This document shows, one piece after another, positions 18,463 through 27,658 of a stretch of DNA of 64,000 nt. The stretch covers positions 1,933,029 to 1,997,028 of the forward strand of contig JADGEX010000001.1 in the NCBI GenBank assembly GCA_016744135.1. Reading direction: 5' to 3'. Origin of the DNA: Pseudodesulfovibrio sp. Its GTDB lineage: Bacteria; Desulfobacterota; Desulfovibrionia; Desulfovibrionales; Desulfovibrionaceae. Numbering within the stretch: position 1 is the stretch's first letter; each line of letters starts with the position of its first letter. Under the pieces are notes generated by a model, which was not told the DNA's origin, did no database searches, and saw only the letters and a list, made by a program, of their open reading frames with translations. Position numbers and translations under genes: made by a program.

Positions 18463-18642
18463 GCGCACCCACCCTGATTGGTTGCCGGAATCGACCACTC
18501 GCATCCGTACGAAGCAGCCAATACTCTAAATATTCTTTAGACCACTACGAGGCCCAAAGAAATCTGTCAACCAGGGAGGCAAAAATCAAAGGAAGAACAC
18601 GCCAACAATCGCGCCCATCTACGTGCTCACGACACGAAAAAA

Positions 18643-19182
18643 CTATTCGTCGCTGTTCCACATGCCACTGTGAACCCATCCGAGATACTTCCGCGCGAGG
18701 AATCCAGCGACTTCCTTGGCATCATCAAGGCCAAACTTGGGTACATCTGCATCCACGCCCCGATCTGTCACCATGGCAATAATATTCCTATCTTCCTGAT
18801 TCTGCCGGGTACATAAAGGATTCTGGTGGACGTCCCCTCGATGTACTTCAACCTTGGGGCTGTCAGAACTGAAATACCCCTCAGTCAAAATCATATGTTT
18901 CCCCGGGAACAGACTTTCCGCCAATTCAGGCAGGGTGTGTTCATGGTCCACACTCCTGATCATGGCGATTCTGTCAGGCGAAGAAATCACCACAGTTTCA
19001 GCCCCGGCCTTCTTCAGCCGCCAGGAATCTTTGCCTTCATGATCCATTTCAAAGGAATGGGCGTCGTGCTTAATCGCACCCACAGCCACTCCAAGAGCTT
19101 TCAACTCAGGCAACAGTTTTTCAATAAACGTTGTTTTGCCGGATTTTTTCTTGCCGACGACGCATATAATCTGCGGTTGCAT
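18643..19182 (-). CDS. mobB: Molybdopterin-guanine dinucleotide biosynthesis protein MobB
   Basis: 179 residues. The P-loop GKKKSGKTT lies at residues 10-18, followed by AIKHDAHSF and HEGKDSWRLKKAGA, both typical of MobB, a GTPase that assists attachment of GMP to molybdopterin. It is transcribed divergently from moeA with 147 bases between the starts. GAGGGGG precedes the ATG. A complete cofactor supply fits the molybdoenzyme at 7.1 kb. Confidence 0.93.
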   Translation of the reverse strand: MQPQIICVVGKKKSGKTTFIEKLLPELKALGVAVGAIKHDAHSFEMDHEGKDSWRLKKAGAETVVISSPDRIAMIRSVDHEHTLPELAESLFPGKHMILTEGYFSSDSPKVEVHRGDVHQNPLCTRQNQEDRNIIAMVTDRGVDADVPKFGLDDAKEVAGFLARKYLGWVHSGMWNSDE

Positions 19183-19329
19183 ATATCCCCCTCACTTTCG
19201 TCAAATTTTGGTCCTTTTGGCAGGAAAAAGGACTATACGCAAGCGCAAAGAAAAAATCGACGACTCTTTACAACAACCCATGCCAATGCCACTCTGTTTC
19301 AACCCATACTTTCGACGACAAGGACAGAC

Positions 19330-20541
19330 ATGAACAGTATTATTTCCCGCCAGCGCGCTCTTCGCGATCTGTTACGGCAAACACGCCCCATGCCTCCCAA
19401 AGAGACACCCCCCTTTGAAGGCGTAGGCAATACCACCGCTGAAACGGTAAACGCTGTCTGTCAGGTCCCGGAACACGCCTGCTCTGTCAGGGATGGGTAT
19501 GCCCTACGCACGGACGACATTGAACGGGCGACAGTTTTGAAGCCGGTCCGCCTTAGGGTCAAACAGGCCATACATGCGGAATCCCGGAACCCGAAACCTC
19601 TCGGCCCCGGAGAAGCGGCCAGGGTGCTCACTGGTGGCCCTGTGCCGGACGGAGCAGATTCCGTACTCGCCGAAGAAGACATTGAAATCAACGGATCATT
19701 CATCGTCGTTCGCGAACCTGTGCGCAAAGGCTGGTTTGTCCGTGCTGCCGGTGGGGAGATCGACGCTGGCATACGCATTGCCCAACAGGGCCAAATAATT
19801 TCTCCGCAGGCCGCAGCCGTCATGACCCGCACACGGACCGGGCTGATCAAAGTTCATCCCAAGCCCACTGCACGGCTCATAGCCTTGGGCAGCGAACTGA
19901 TCGACCCGACCATCCATGATGATCCCACCCGTTTTCCGGCAGACAATCTCGTTCTACAGCGCGGCCTTTTCGAATCAAGTGGCGTTACTGTCATCGACGC
20001 CACAGTCGTCCCCGACAACAAAAGCACACTGATTTCCCTGCTCAACGACACGACGCTTCCCGAACTGATCGTCACGACCGGAGGTACAGGCCGAAGTGAA
20101 CGGGATTTCGCCCAAACAGGAGCACTCGAAAGCGGATTCACCATGCTTTTTGAAGGAGTTGATATACGACCGGGACGCCACGTCTTTGCCGCAGTCCGCG
20201 ACAACACCCTGCTTTTCGGCCTGCCCGGACCGCCCGCCGCAGGTCATGCCTGTTTTCACGCGCTCATCCTGCCTGTCATCCGCCGTCTGCGCGGGCTACC
20301 AGACCAGACCGAACCGCTCATGGCCCGATTCACCCAAGGTATCAGCGCTCGTCCCGGCAGCGAGTGGCTCGTCCAATGCACCCTGAAAATGCAGGGCTCC
20401 CAGCTCACAGCAACCCCTTTGGCTGGAAAAAAAGTCCCTCCCATGGTCGGTCTCTCCCAAGCCAATGGTCTGGCCATCCTCCAAAGCGGCAACGCCATCC
20501 TCCCCGGCGAAGAAGCCGAGGTTGTGACGACTTTGTTTTAA
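19330..20541 (+). CDS. moeA: Molybdopterin molybdenumtransferase MoeA
   Basis: 403 residues; inserts molybdate (or tungstate) into adenylated molybdopterin. Visible: the SVRDGYALRTDD region that corresponds to the family's S-x-M-D-G-Y-A motif (Met replaced by Arg), VLTGGPVPDGADSVL, the IATGSEL-like LIALGSELID, and the TTGGTGRSERDF substrate motif. The ATG at 19330 has AAGGA upstream; the frame is open far upstream but overlaps mobB antisense. A palindromic repeat follows its stop directly. Confidence 0.93.
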   Translation: MNSIISRQRALRDLLRQTRPMPPKETPPFEGVGNTTAETVNAVCQVPEHACSVRDGYALRTDDIERATVLKPVRLRVKQAIHAESRNPKPLGPGEAARVLTGGPVPDGADSVLAEEDIEINGSFIVVREPVRKGWFVRAAGGEIDAGIRIAQQGQIISPQAAAVMTRTRTGLIKVHPKPTARLIALGSELIDPTIHDDPTRFPADNLVLQRGLFESSGVTVIDATVVPDNKSTLISLLNDTTLPELIVTTGGTGRSERDFAQTGALESGFTMLFEGVDIRPGRHVFAAVRDNTLLFGLPGPPAAGHACFHALILPVIRRLRGLPDQTEPLMARFTQGISARPGSEWLVQCTLKMQGSQLTATPLAGKKVPPMVGLSQANGLAILQSGNAILPGEEAEVVTTLF

Positions 20542-20545
20542 AAAA

Positions 20546-20665
20546 GCCTCCGGCGGCCGGGGGAAGGGGAGGGAAAACCCTTTGAACAGGGTTCTTCCTT
20601 CCCCTTCCCCCAACCCCCCATCCCCTCCTTTTCCTAAACTTTTCGTGTCGCCTTCGGCGAAATTT
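20546..20665. repeat. Palindromic dispersed repeat, copy 2
   Basis: Starts GCCTCCGGCGGC like copy 1 at 1964, then a G/A-rich arm (20559-20580), AACCCTTTGAACAGGGTT at the tip, a complementary C/T-rich arm, and a tail ACCCCCCATCCCC...TTTTCCTAAACTTTT matching copy 1 in order and spacing. It lies immediately downstream of moeA and could also act as a terminator. Confidence 0.75.
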
Positions 20666-20790
20666 ATACGTTTTAAATAAACAACACATCTGGGTTCTCT
20701 TCCTTCCAAGCACCCGCGAAGCAATAGACTTAAAATGCCTTGAGAGATGCACCGCACTCCAACAACGATTCTCTTCTGCCGTCCCCAGAA

Positions 20791-20834
20791 CTGTCACTCA
20801 GCTTTCGATTCTCCGTCACGAAATCGTAACATGG
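20791..20834 (+). promoter_or_regulatory. Tandem Pho boxes upstream of pstS
   Basis: Four units in 11-bp register: CTGTCACTCAG, CTTTCGATTCT, CCGTCACGAAA, TCGTAACATGG. The first and third match the PhoB half-site CTGTCAC and are 22 bp apart, the normal spacing of two Pho boxes. They lie about 70-115 bases before the pstS start, in the usual activator position. Confidence 0.75.
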
Positions 20835-20905
20835 TCGGTCTATCAATACGCAACACGTCATCGAGGACTGTACTTTTTTTACATAATTTCAAGGAAGGAA
20901 AACTG

Positions 20906-21715
20906 ATGAAAAAACTTCTGATTGCATTCGTTACACTGGCTATTCTGAGTGTTTCAGCCCTGGCTAACGCCGCTGGAATCCGCGTCAAAGGCTCCACTAC
21001 CGTTGACCCAGCCATGAAAAAACTGGTTGCCGCCTACCAAATCAAACATCCCGGTGTGAATTTCTCCATCTCAGCCACTGGCTCAGGTGATGGTGCCAAG
21101 GCTATCATCAACAAGACTGCCGACATTGGCATGATGTCCCGCGACATGAAATCCGCTGAAGCCGAAAAATGCAAAGCCAACGGCATCACCCCTGTCCAGT
21201 TCGTGATCGCTCTGGATTGTCTGGTTCCCATCGTCCACCCATCCAACCCGGTTTCCGCGCTGACCACTGTTCAGCTCAAGGACATCTATCAGGACAAGAT
21301 CCGCAACTGGAAAGACGTTGGTGGTAACAAGGGTATGATCGCCCTGTTCTCCCGCGAAACCAACTCCGGTACATACGAAGTGTGGCACAAGAAAGTCATG
21401 AAAAAACAAGACGAGTTTGACCTTGTTTCCCGCATGCCTTCCAACGCAGCCATGGCCGCCAAGATCTCCGGCAACAAGAAAGGAATCGGCTACGTCGGTC
21501 TCGGTTTCCTGAACCCCAAGGTCAAGGCTATCACCGTGAACGGTGTTGTCGCTTCCGTTAAAACCGGCAAATCCGGTGAATACCCGCTGTCCCGCGGCCT
21601 GAACCTCTATACCGGCGGCCAGCCCACTGGTGAGACCAAGAAATTCATCGATTTCGTCATGTCTCCGGCCGGTCAGAAAATCATCGCCGAAGTCGGCTTT
21701 GTTCCCATGCAGTAA
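20906..21715 (+). CDS. pstS: Phosphate ABC transporter, substrate-binding protein PstS
   Basis: 269 residues with a signal peptide (cleavage near ALANA, residue 23). The mature protein begins with IRVKGSTTVDPAMKKL and has SATGSGDGAKA and FSRETNSGTYEVW, which bind phosphate in this family. Start ATG at 20906 with AAGGAAGG upstream. First gene of the pst operon, behind tandem Pho boxes, so induced by phosphate starvation. A strong hairpin follows it. Confidence 0.95.
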   Translation: MKKLLIAFVTLAILSVSALANAAGIRVKGSTTVDPAMKKLVAAYQIKHPGVNFSISATGSGDGAKAIINKTADIGMMSRDMKSAEAEKCKANGITPVQFVIALDCLVPIVHPSNPVSALTTVQLKDIYQDKIRNWKDVGGNKGMIALFSRETNSGTYEVWHKKVMKKQDEFDLVSRMPSNAAMAAKISGNKKGIGYVGLGFLNPKVKAITVNGVVASVKTGKSGEYPLSRGLNLYTGGQPTGETKKFIDFVMSPAGQKIIAEVGFVPMQ

Positions 21716-21740
21716 GCTGGATTGAATCGATTAAATCAAC

Positions 21741-21772
21741 TCCCGCCGAGGTGCGCACGCACCCCGGCGGGA
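21741..21772 (+). promoter_or_regulatory. Intercistronic hairpin after pstS
   Basis: TCCCGCCG pairs with CGGCGGGA and the inner GGTGCG with CGCACC, two bases in the loop, and no T-run follows. In binding-protein operons such a structure usually protects the upstream message or partly blocks transcription, so PstS is made in excess of the permease. Confidence 0.65.
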
Positions 21773-21797
21773 TCACGCTTGAAAAGAGGCTCCGTAA

Positions 21798-22721
21798 ATG
21801 CTTTCGCGTACACGCAAAGAAAAAGCCATCAAGGCCGTATTTTTGATCGCCGCCAGTGCATCCATCATCGCACTGGGACTGATCATGTATTTTCTGGTGG
21901 GAGAGGCCCTGCCCACGTTCATGGGCTTTGATGCCATGGGCGAAAAATTTCAGGGCGTTAATTTTATCGACTTTATATTCGGAGGACAATGGAAGCCTGT
22001 TTCCGAAAATCCTCAATGGGGCATTTTGCCGCTCATCATGGGGTCTGTCTGGGTAACGCTCATCTCCTCGGTCATCGCCATTCCACTCGGCATTATGACA
22101 GCCGTTTATCTGGCCGAAATAGCTCCGAACAAAGTCCGCGAAATCGTCAAGCCCATGGTTGAATTGTTGGCTTCACTGCCGTCCGTGGTCATCGGCTTTT
22201 TCGGTCTGGCCGTCGTGGCACCGCTTCTCCTTGATATTTTTGATATCCGTTTCGGCGTCAACATGCTCAATGCTTCGATCATGCTCGCTTTCATGGCGGT
22301 TCCAACCATCACTTCCATTGCCGAGGATGCCATTCACTCTGTCCCTGCCGAACTCCGTGAGGGATCACTGGCTCTCGGTGCCACCCGATTCGAAACCATC
22401 TGGCGAGTTGTCATTCCGGCCTCCCTATCCGGCCTGTCCACTGCCGTCATTCTCGGCATGTCCCGCTCCATCGGTGAGACCATGGTCGTACTCATGGTGG
22501 CTGGTGGAGCTGCACGTATCCCGAACTCGATTTTCGATCCAGTCAGACCCATGCCCGCGTCCATTGCTGCCGAAATGGGCGAAACCAGCTTTGGTTTGGA
22601 AATGCACTATTTCTCACTCTTCGCCATCGCTATGGTCCTATTCCTCATCACATTCCTGTTCAACCTTCTGGCCGATCACATCGCACACAAATACAAACAA
22701 GTCGGCTCTGCAAGCCTCTAG
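21798..22721 (+). CDS. pstC: Phosphate ABC transporter permease PstC
   Basis: 307 residues with six main hydrophobic segments. The EAA-type loop that contacts the ATPase is present (SVPAELREGSLALGATRFET). The large loop after the first segment is typical of PstC. It is followed ten bases later by pstA. Confidence 0.94.
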   Translation: MLSRTRKEKAIKAVFLIAASASIIALGLIMYFLVGEALPTFMGFDAMGEKFQGVNFIDFIFGGQWKPVSENPQWGILPLIMGSVWVTLISSVIAIPLGIMTAVYLAEIAPNKVREIVKPMVELLASLPSVVIGFFGLAVVAPLLLDIFDIRFGVNMLNASIMLAFMAVPTITSIAEDAIHSVPAELREGSLALGATRFETIWRVVIPASLSGLSTAVILGMSRSIGETMVVLMVAGGAARIPNSIFDPVRPMPASIAAEMGETSFGLEMHYFSLFAIAMVLFLITFLFNLLADHIAHKYKQVGSASL

Positions 22722-22731
22722 GAATAAGGAA

Positions 22732-23664
22732 ATGTCTGAAATGATTAGCAATGACATGGCCATCAACGGCTCCAACATCCCGGACACAGCCAGATCCCGC
22801 TTCCGACGCAAATACACACAGGAAGTATGGTTCGGCATGTTTCGAGGTGCGGTCGCCATCAACGGCCTCGCCCTCTTCATCATCGTCGGCTACATGGTCT
22901 ATTATGGTTTGCCCGCCATTTCCTGGGACTTCCTCACCGGACAACCTACAGAGGGAGGACTTGCTGGTGGCATCTTCCCTTGCATCGTCGGGACATTCTA
23001 CCTGTCCATCGGTTCCATGGGGCTAGCTCTGCCACTGGGTGTAGCCGCCGCCATCTATCTCCACGAATATGCCACACCCGGTCCGTTCATGCGCATCATC
23101 CGACTGTGCATCAACAACCTGGCAGGCGTACCCTCAGTGGTCTTCGGTCTGTTCGGAATGGCTTTCTTCGTGGCCTCGAGGGACCTCGGCGGTCTCGGTA
23201 TGGGTGTATCCATCGCCGCAGGCTGCATGACGCTGGCGGTGCTCATCCTGCCGGTCATCATCGGCACTTCAGAAGAAGCTCTGCGATCCGTTCCCGACAC
23301 CTACCGCGAAGCCTCACTAGGGCTTGGTGCCACCAAATGGCAAACCATTTTCAGGGTTGTCCTTCCCTCAGCCATGCCCGGAATTCTGACTGGCTCAATT
23401 CTATCCATTTCCCGTGCTGCCGGTGAAACGGCAGCCATCATGTTTACCGCTGCGGCCAGTTACAATCCGACGCTTCCGTCCTCAATCTTCGACGAAGTCA
23501 TGGCCTTGCCTTATCAAATATATTCGCTTTCGGTATCCTCCACCGACCCCGAAGCAACCCTTCCGCTCCAGTACGGCACCTCTCTTGTACTAGTGGCTTT
23601 GGTCCTTGGCATGAACCTCATTGCCATCCTCCTGAGATCTCACCTCCGAAAGAAGCTGACCTAA
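22732..23664 (+). CDS. pstA: Phosphate ABC transporter permease PstA
   Basis: 310 residues, six hydrophobic segments, with the ATPase-contact loop SVPDTYREASLGLGATKWQT. The ATG at 22732 follows ATAAGGA. The operon ends here in a terminator: no pstB or phoU follows, so the ATPase must be encoded elsewhere. Confidence 0.94.
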   Translation: MSEMISNDMAINGSNIPDTARSRFRRKYTQEVWFGMFRGAVAINGLALFIIVGYMVYYGLPAISWDFLTGQPTEGGLAGGIFPCIVGTFYLSIGSMGLALPLGVAAAIYLHEYATPGPFMRIIRLCINNLAGVPSVVFGLFGMAFFVASRDLGGLGMGVSIAAGCMTLAVLILPVIIGTSEEALRSVPDTYREASLGLGATKWQTIFRVVLPSAMPGILTGSILSISRAAGETAAIMFTAAASYNPTLPSSIFDEVMALPYQIYSLSVSSTDPEATLPLQYGTSLVLVALVLGMNLIAILLRSHLRKKLT

Positions 23665-23682
23665 ACCGAAGCCTCAGCGAAA

Positions 23683-23719
23683 AGCCCCCTGTTCCTTAAG
23701 GGACAGGGGGCTTTTTTTT
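23683..23719. terminator. Bidirectional terminator after pstA
   Basis: AGCCCCCTGT (23683-23692) pairs with ACAGGGGGCT (23703-23712), then TTTTTTT on the plus strand. It overlaps the very end of the convergent glycosyltransferase gene. Confidence 0.88.
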
Positions 23720-24818
23720 ACTGATTCTGACTATCGAGAGTTCGGGCATACAGTTGCATATACCCGGAGACCATGCGTTGATAAGAAAACCGTTTTTGAC
23801 CAGCAGAAAAAGCCTCCATCCCCATCTGACGAATCATGACAGGATTGGCGAGAAGCGTGGTGGCAGCATCCAAAAATGCGGCCGGATCTCCCGGCGGCAC
23901 AAGCATACCGGTAACACCATCAGTAATTTGCTCCGGTACTCCGCCCACAGCGTAGGACACGACGGGCAGATTTTGAGACATGGCTTCCAGAATAACCAAG
24001 GAATGATTGTCCGCCTTGGTGGGGTACAGCAACACATCGGCGGCCGTCATGAGCAAAGAAAGCTTCCGACGCTCCACATAAGGCCAAATCACGAGATCAC
24101 CCTGCCGCTCTTCTTTGTCGCCACCCACTGCAAAACACAAGAGTTCCGGGTGTCGATCCTTGAGTTGCTGCCATATCCCCCGCCACGCATCTCCCGACTT
24201 ATAGGCTGCGGTCATGCCCCCGTGGGCTGCGAATACCACTACTTTGGCAGCGGGGTTAATACCGAGTTGCTGCCGCGCCGCAGCTTTGGGAAGCGGACGA
24301 TTAGGCCACGGAATACCATTGGGAATTACGACCACAGCACGATGAAGATGTGTCCGAGCCAAACGAGCCAACCAGCGCGATGGAGCTACGAGTGTCGGCT
24401 CCAATCGCCGGACCTGCCGAAACTTTGCTTTTCTGATCCCGGTAGAGTCTGGAAATTTTCTTGGGCAAGGCTCTGCACACCCTTCGTCAAGATTGGAACA
24501 ATCCAACGGATACGGACAACCGCCGGTAAACAAATCACAGTCATGCATGGTAATAATGGTTTTGCGTCCAGGCGCAATGGAACCCAGCAAAGCAGACCAA
24601 TTCCCTGTGCAGTGCACATGCCCCAAAGCCACATCCGGAAGATAACGACCAAAATCTTCAGGCAAAATGGCCGCACCATCCGCTTTTTCAGCCAGCTCGA
24701 AGCTCAGATTTGTTTCAACTCTCTGCTTCTTCAAGCCAGAAATGAGAAGACGGGCGACCCGGGTCGCTCCACCGCTCGTTTCAAGCCCGGTATGATGATA
24801 AATAGGAAGGAGGTCCAT
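23718..24818 (-). CDS. Glycosyltransferase family 4
   Basis: 366 residues with the GT-B fold: the N-terminal half has HHTGLETSGGATRVARLL and a Cys-rich loop (CDLFTGGCPYPLDC) seen in some GT4 enzymes. The C-terminal half has VIPNGIPW and the nucleotide-sugar motif E-x7-E within SLVILEAMSQNLPVVSY. It starts three bases after the stop of the PatZ-like gene and is cotranscribed with it. Acceptor unknown; a polysaccharide or glycan role is inferred. Confidence 0.9.
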   Translation of the reverse strand: MDLLPIYHHTGLETSGGATRVARLLISGLKKQRVETNLSFELAEKADGAAILPEDFGRYLPDVALGHVHCTGNWSALLGSIAPGRKTIITMHDCDLFTGGCPYPLDCSNLDEGCAEPCPRKFPDSTGIRKAKFRQVRRLEPTLVAPSRWLARLARTHLHRAVVVIPNGIPWPNRPLPKAAARQQLGINPAAKVVVFAAHGGMTAAYKSGDAWRGIWQQLKDRHPELLCFAVGGDKEERQGDLVIWPYVERRKLSLLMTAADVLLYPTKADNHSLVILEAMSQNLPVVSYAVGGVPEQITDGVTGMLVPPGDPAAFLDAATTLLANPVMIRQMGMEAFSAGQKRFSYQRMVSGYMQLYARTLDSQNQ

Positions 24819-24821
24819 AAA

Positions 24822-27527
24822 TCAAATCTCCACGGTCTCCATATCCAGCGTCATGTTTACCAAGTCCTCGTCGTGTTGATCGGGCGTGACCACAAAACCA
24901 AATTTTTTAGACAACCCCTGCATGGCTTTGTTCTCGCGCATGGTCTGACCTTCCAGTATGAGGGTTCCTCGTTCCTTAGTGTATTGAATACCCTTATAAA
25001 ACAGCATTGACCCGAGGCCCTCTCCTTTCTGATCGGATCGAACCACAATGGCGAACTCGGCTTCGGAATTATCCGGTCTGGTGTTGGTACGCATGACGCC
25101 CAAAGTTTCCGGTTCCCCCTTTTCATCCAATGCCGTGGCAATGAACGCCATTTCACGATCATAATCAATCTGGGTAAACCGAGCGATATCCTTGTGATCG
25201 AAATCGCGTTGGACCACTCCAAAGAACCGCAATCGTAAATCCTCATCCGTCAGGCTGGACAAAAATATTCGGTGTGTCTTCTCATCTTCGGGACGGATAG
25301 GACGCAAAGTCACATGACGCCCGGCTTTGAGCACAACACATTCTTCCAATTCACGAGGATAAGGCCGAATGGCAAGTCGAGCTTCGCCCTCGCCCTCGAA
25401 CGGCGCGATTTCAACCTTGCCGCCCAAAGCAAGCACCCCTTCGGAATCTGCGTACAGCGGATTGATGTCGATGGACATAATCTGCGGCACATCCACGATA
25501 AGCTGTGAAATTTGAATCAGGGTCAGGCAAATATCATCGATGTCCACCGGCAACTGAGAGGGGGTCCCCCGAAGCAGGGTGGCTATCCGAGTACGACAAA
25601 CCAACTCCTTGGCCAGAGACATGGAAAGTGGAGGCAAGGTAAGTGCCTGATCTTGAATCATCTCTCGAGCCATGCCGCCATGCCCGAAATGAAGAACCGG
25701 CCCGAACACGGAATCAACCGTGGCAGACACGGAAAGTTCGTGAGCACCGAGCCTACGGCCCATCTTCTGCACCGTAAAACCTTCAATATAGGCATCCGGC
25801 CTTTCGCGAGTGCATCGGGCCAAAATGGAAGCCGCACCTTCCCAAACCCGTTCCGGAGTCTCCAGGTCGAGCATGACCCCACCCACATCAAACGGCTGTG
25901 GAATCTGTGGGCTACGGAGCTTTAACGCCACGGGATATCCCAAGGCATCTGCTGCAATAACCGCTTCCTTGGCCGACACCGCAATGCGGGTTTCCACCAC
26001 GGGGATACCATACGCCGCGAGAAGATCCTTGGCCTCGGGTTCAGTCAGGGAATCACGCTCATCGTCGAGCGCCTTCTGAACAATGGCTCGCGCACCTGTG
26101 GTATCCGGAAAAAAATCTGTAGGCAAAGAATCCGGGGTCTCAATGAGCATCTCCTGGTTGCGCAGATACTCAGCCATATACAAAAACGCCTGAACCGCCT
26201 GAGTCGGAGTTTCATACGTGGGAATATCTGCTTTGCGAAACACCTCTCGGGCTTCTTCTGCCGCACCCGAACCAAGCCATGCAGTCAGCACCATACGCCT
26301 GACTCTCTTCAACGAATCACGCAAGGCCTCGGCCACTTCCCTGTCAGGCTGGGCCGTCCATGGTACATGCATAACCAGTATGCCGTTAGCAGTCTTGTCC
26401 TTGATAAGCAGCTTGAGAACAGCGGAATATGCATTGCCATCCGCATTGAACGGGATATCCACCGGGTTGGCACGGGACCAGTTTTCCGCTCCCAATACGC
26501 CGTCGATGGCTTTGATGGTTTCATCAGAAAGCGGCGCAAGTTCTCCACCGCCATTCAACAGTCGATCTGCTGCGAGAATTCCCGCCGAAGTTCCATTGGT
26601 GAGGATGGCAAGTTTCTTGCCGTACACTTGTCTCGGAGTACTCAGTGTTTGGGCCGCATCAAAAAGTCCGTCAATATCTTCCACCCGAAGCATTCCGGCC
26701 CGTCTGAAGGCCACATCATACACTTCATCCATGAGCCAATGGTCACCGGTTTCCCGCAACTTCACGTCACCGAGCACGGTATCCAGTGCCTGACCGGGAC
26801 GGATAACCAACACTGGTTTGTTGCGTGAAGCGGCCCGTGCTGCAGACATGAATTCACGAGCGTCCTTGATGGACTCCACATAAAGCATAATGGACCGTGT
26901 CAAAGGGTCCGAGCCGAGATAGTCCAAAATATCCGCAAAGGTCACATCAATACGACTTCCCAAAGCGATCATGTGGGAAAAGCCGACCCCTTTGTCGATG
27001 GCCCAATCCAGAACCGTGGCGAACAACGAATCGGACTGAGAAATGAAGGCAACCTTGCCCGGTCCCACAGCTCCATGAGCCAAAGAGGCGTTCAAATTGA
27101 GGGACGGGACCATAAACCCGAGAGACTTGGGACCAATAATCCGTATTTCAGGCGATTTGGCAATGCCGAGAATGGTGGATTTAACATCCAATCGCTCTTC
27201 CGGCGTCATAGAAGCAAAACCGGACCCCATGAGTACGGCCCCTTTGGTCCCTCGTTCCTTGAGTGAATGAATTATTTCGGGAACCTGGTCGAGCGGAGAA
27301 CAAACCACAGCTAAATCCGGGGTCTTGGGCAAATGTTTGACTGACGGATGGGTCAAGACACCCGCGATGGCCTCTGCCTCGTCAGAAACAGGCATGACCG
27401 GCCCCATGAAGCCGCCAGCCATGATATTACGCATGACAATGTTGCCCGCATTGCGTGGATCATTGGTAGCCCCGATAACCGCAACAGATCTGGGCTTGAG
27501 AAGATATTCAAGATTAATGACGCTCAT
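24822..27527 (-). CDS. PatZ/Pka-type protein lysine acetyltransferase (ADP-forming acyl-CoA synthetase-GNAT fusion)
   Basis: 901 residues in the order CoA-binding Rossmann domain (about 5-130, SVAVIGATNDPRNAGN), succinyl-CoA-ligase-like domains (about 150-460), ATP-grasp domain (about 490-700), and a C-terminal GNAT acetyltransferase (about 725-895, with a SDQKGEGLGSML acetyl-CoA loop). This is the PatZ/Pka architecture; such proteins acetylate metabolic enzymes and the synthetase part is often inactive. Start at 27527 (GAGG upstream). The pairing with the sirtuin at 14976 is functional inference. It could instead be an active acetate-CoA ligase. Confidence 0.9.
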   Translation of the reverse strand: MSVINLEYLLKPRSVAVIGATNDPRNAGNIVMRNIMAGGFMGPVMPVSDEAEAIAGVLTHPSVKHLPKTPDLAVVCSPLDQVPEIIHSLKERGTKGAVLMGSGFASMTPEERLDVKSTILGIAKSPEIRIIGPKSLGFMVPSLNLNASLAHGAVGPGKVAFISQSDSLFATVLDWAIDKGVGFSHMIALGSRIDVTFADILDYLGSDPLTRSIMLYVESIKDAREFMSAARAASRNKPVLVIRPGQALDTVLGDVKLRETGDHWLMDEVYDVAFRRAGMLRVEDIDGLFDAAQTLSTPRQVYGKKLAILTNGTSAGILAADRLLNGGGELAPLSDETIKAIDGVLGAENWSRANPVDIPFNADGNAYSAVLKLLIKDKTANGILVMHVPWTAQPDREVAEALRDSLKRVRRMVLTAWLGSGAAEEAREVFRKADIPTYETPTQAVQAFLYMAEYLRNQEMLIETPDSLPTDFFPDTTGARAIVQKALDDERDSLTEPEAKDLLAAYGIPVVETRIAVSAKEAVIAADALGYPVALKLRSPQIPQPFDVGGVMLDLETPERVWEGAASILARCTRERPDAYIEGFTVQKMGRRLGAHELSVSATVDSVFGPVLHFGHGGMAREMIQDQALTLPPLSMSLAKELVCRTRIATLLRGTPSQLPVDIDDICLTLIQISQLIVDVPQIMSIDINPLYADSEGVLALGGKVEIAPFEGEGEARLAIRPYPRELEECVVLKAGRHVTLRPIRPEDEKTHRIFLSSLTDEDLRLRFFGVVQRDFDHKDIARFTQIDYDREMAFIATALDEKGEPETLGVMRTNTRPDNSEAEFAIVVRSDQKGEGLGSMLFYKGIQYTKERGTLILEGQTMRENKAMQGLSKKFGFVVTPDQHDEDLVNMTLDMETVEI

Positions 27528-27658
27528 ATGGTGCCTCGCGTGACATGTGTGCAGAATATATGGATGCAGGATAGCGTGTTTTCCATGGGTCCGGCAACCA
27601 AGTATTGAAAACTGCCCATATTCTTGTTTCATATGCCCAGATGTCATATGGTCCTATT

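Noticed and set aside
23754..25010. A 418-codon plus-strand frame opposite the glycosyltransferase and PatZ-like genes
   Set aside because: It spans the junction of two well-supported minus-strand genes and has no family features.
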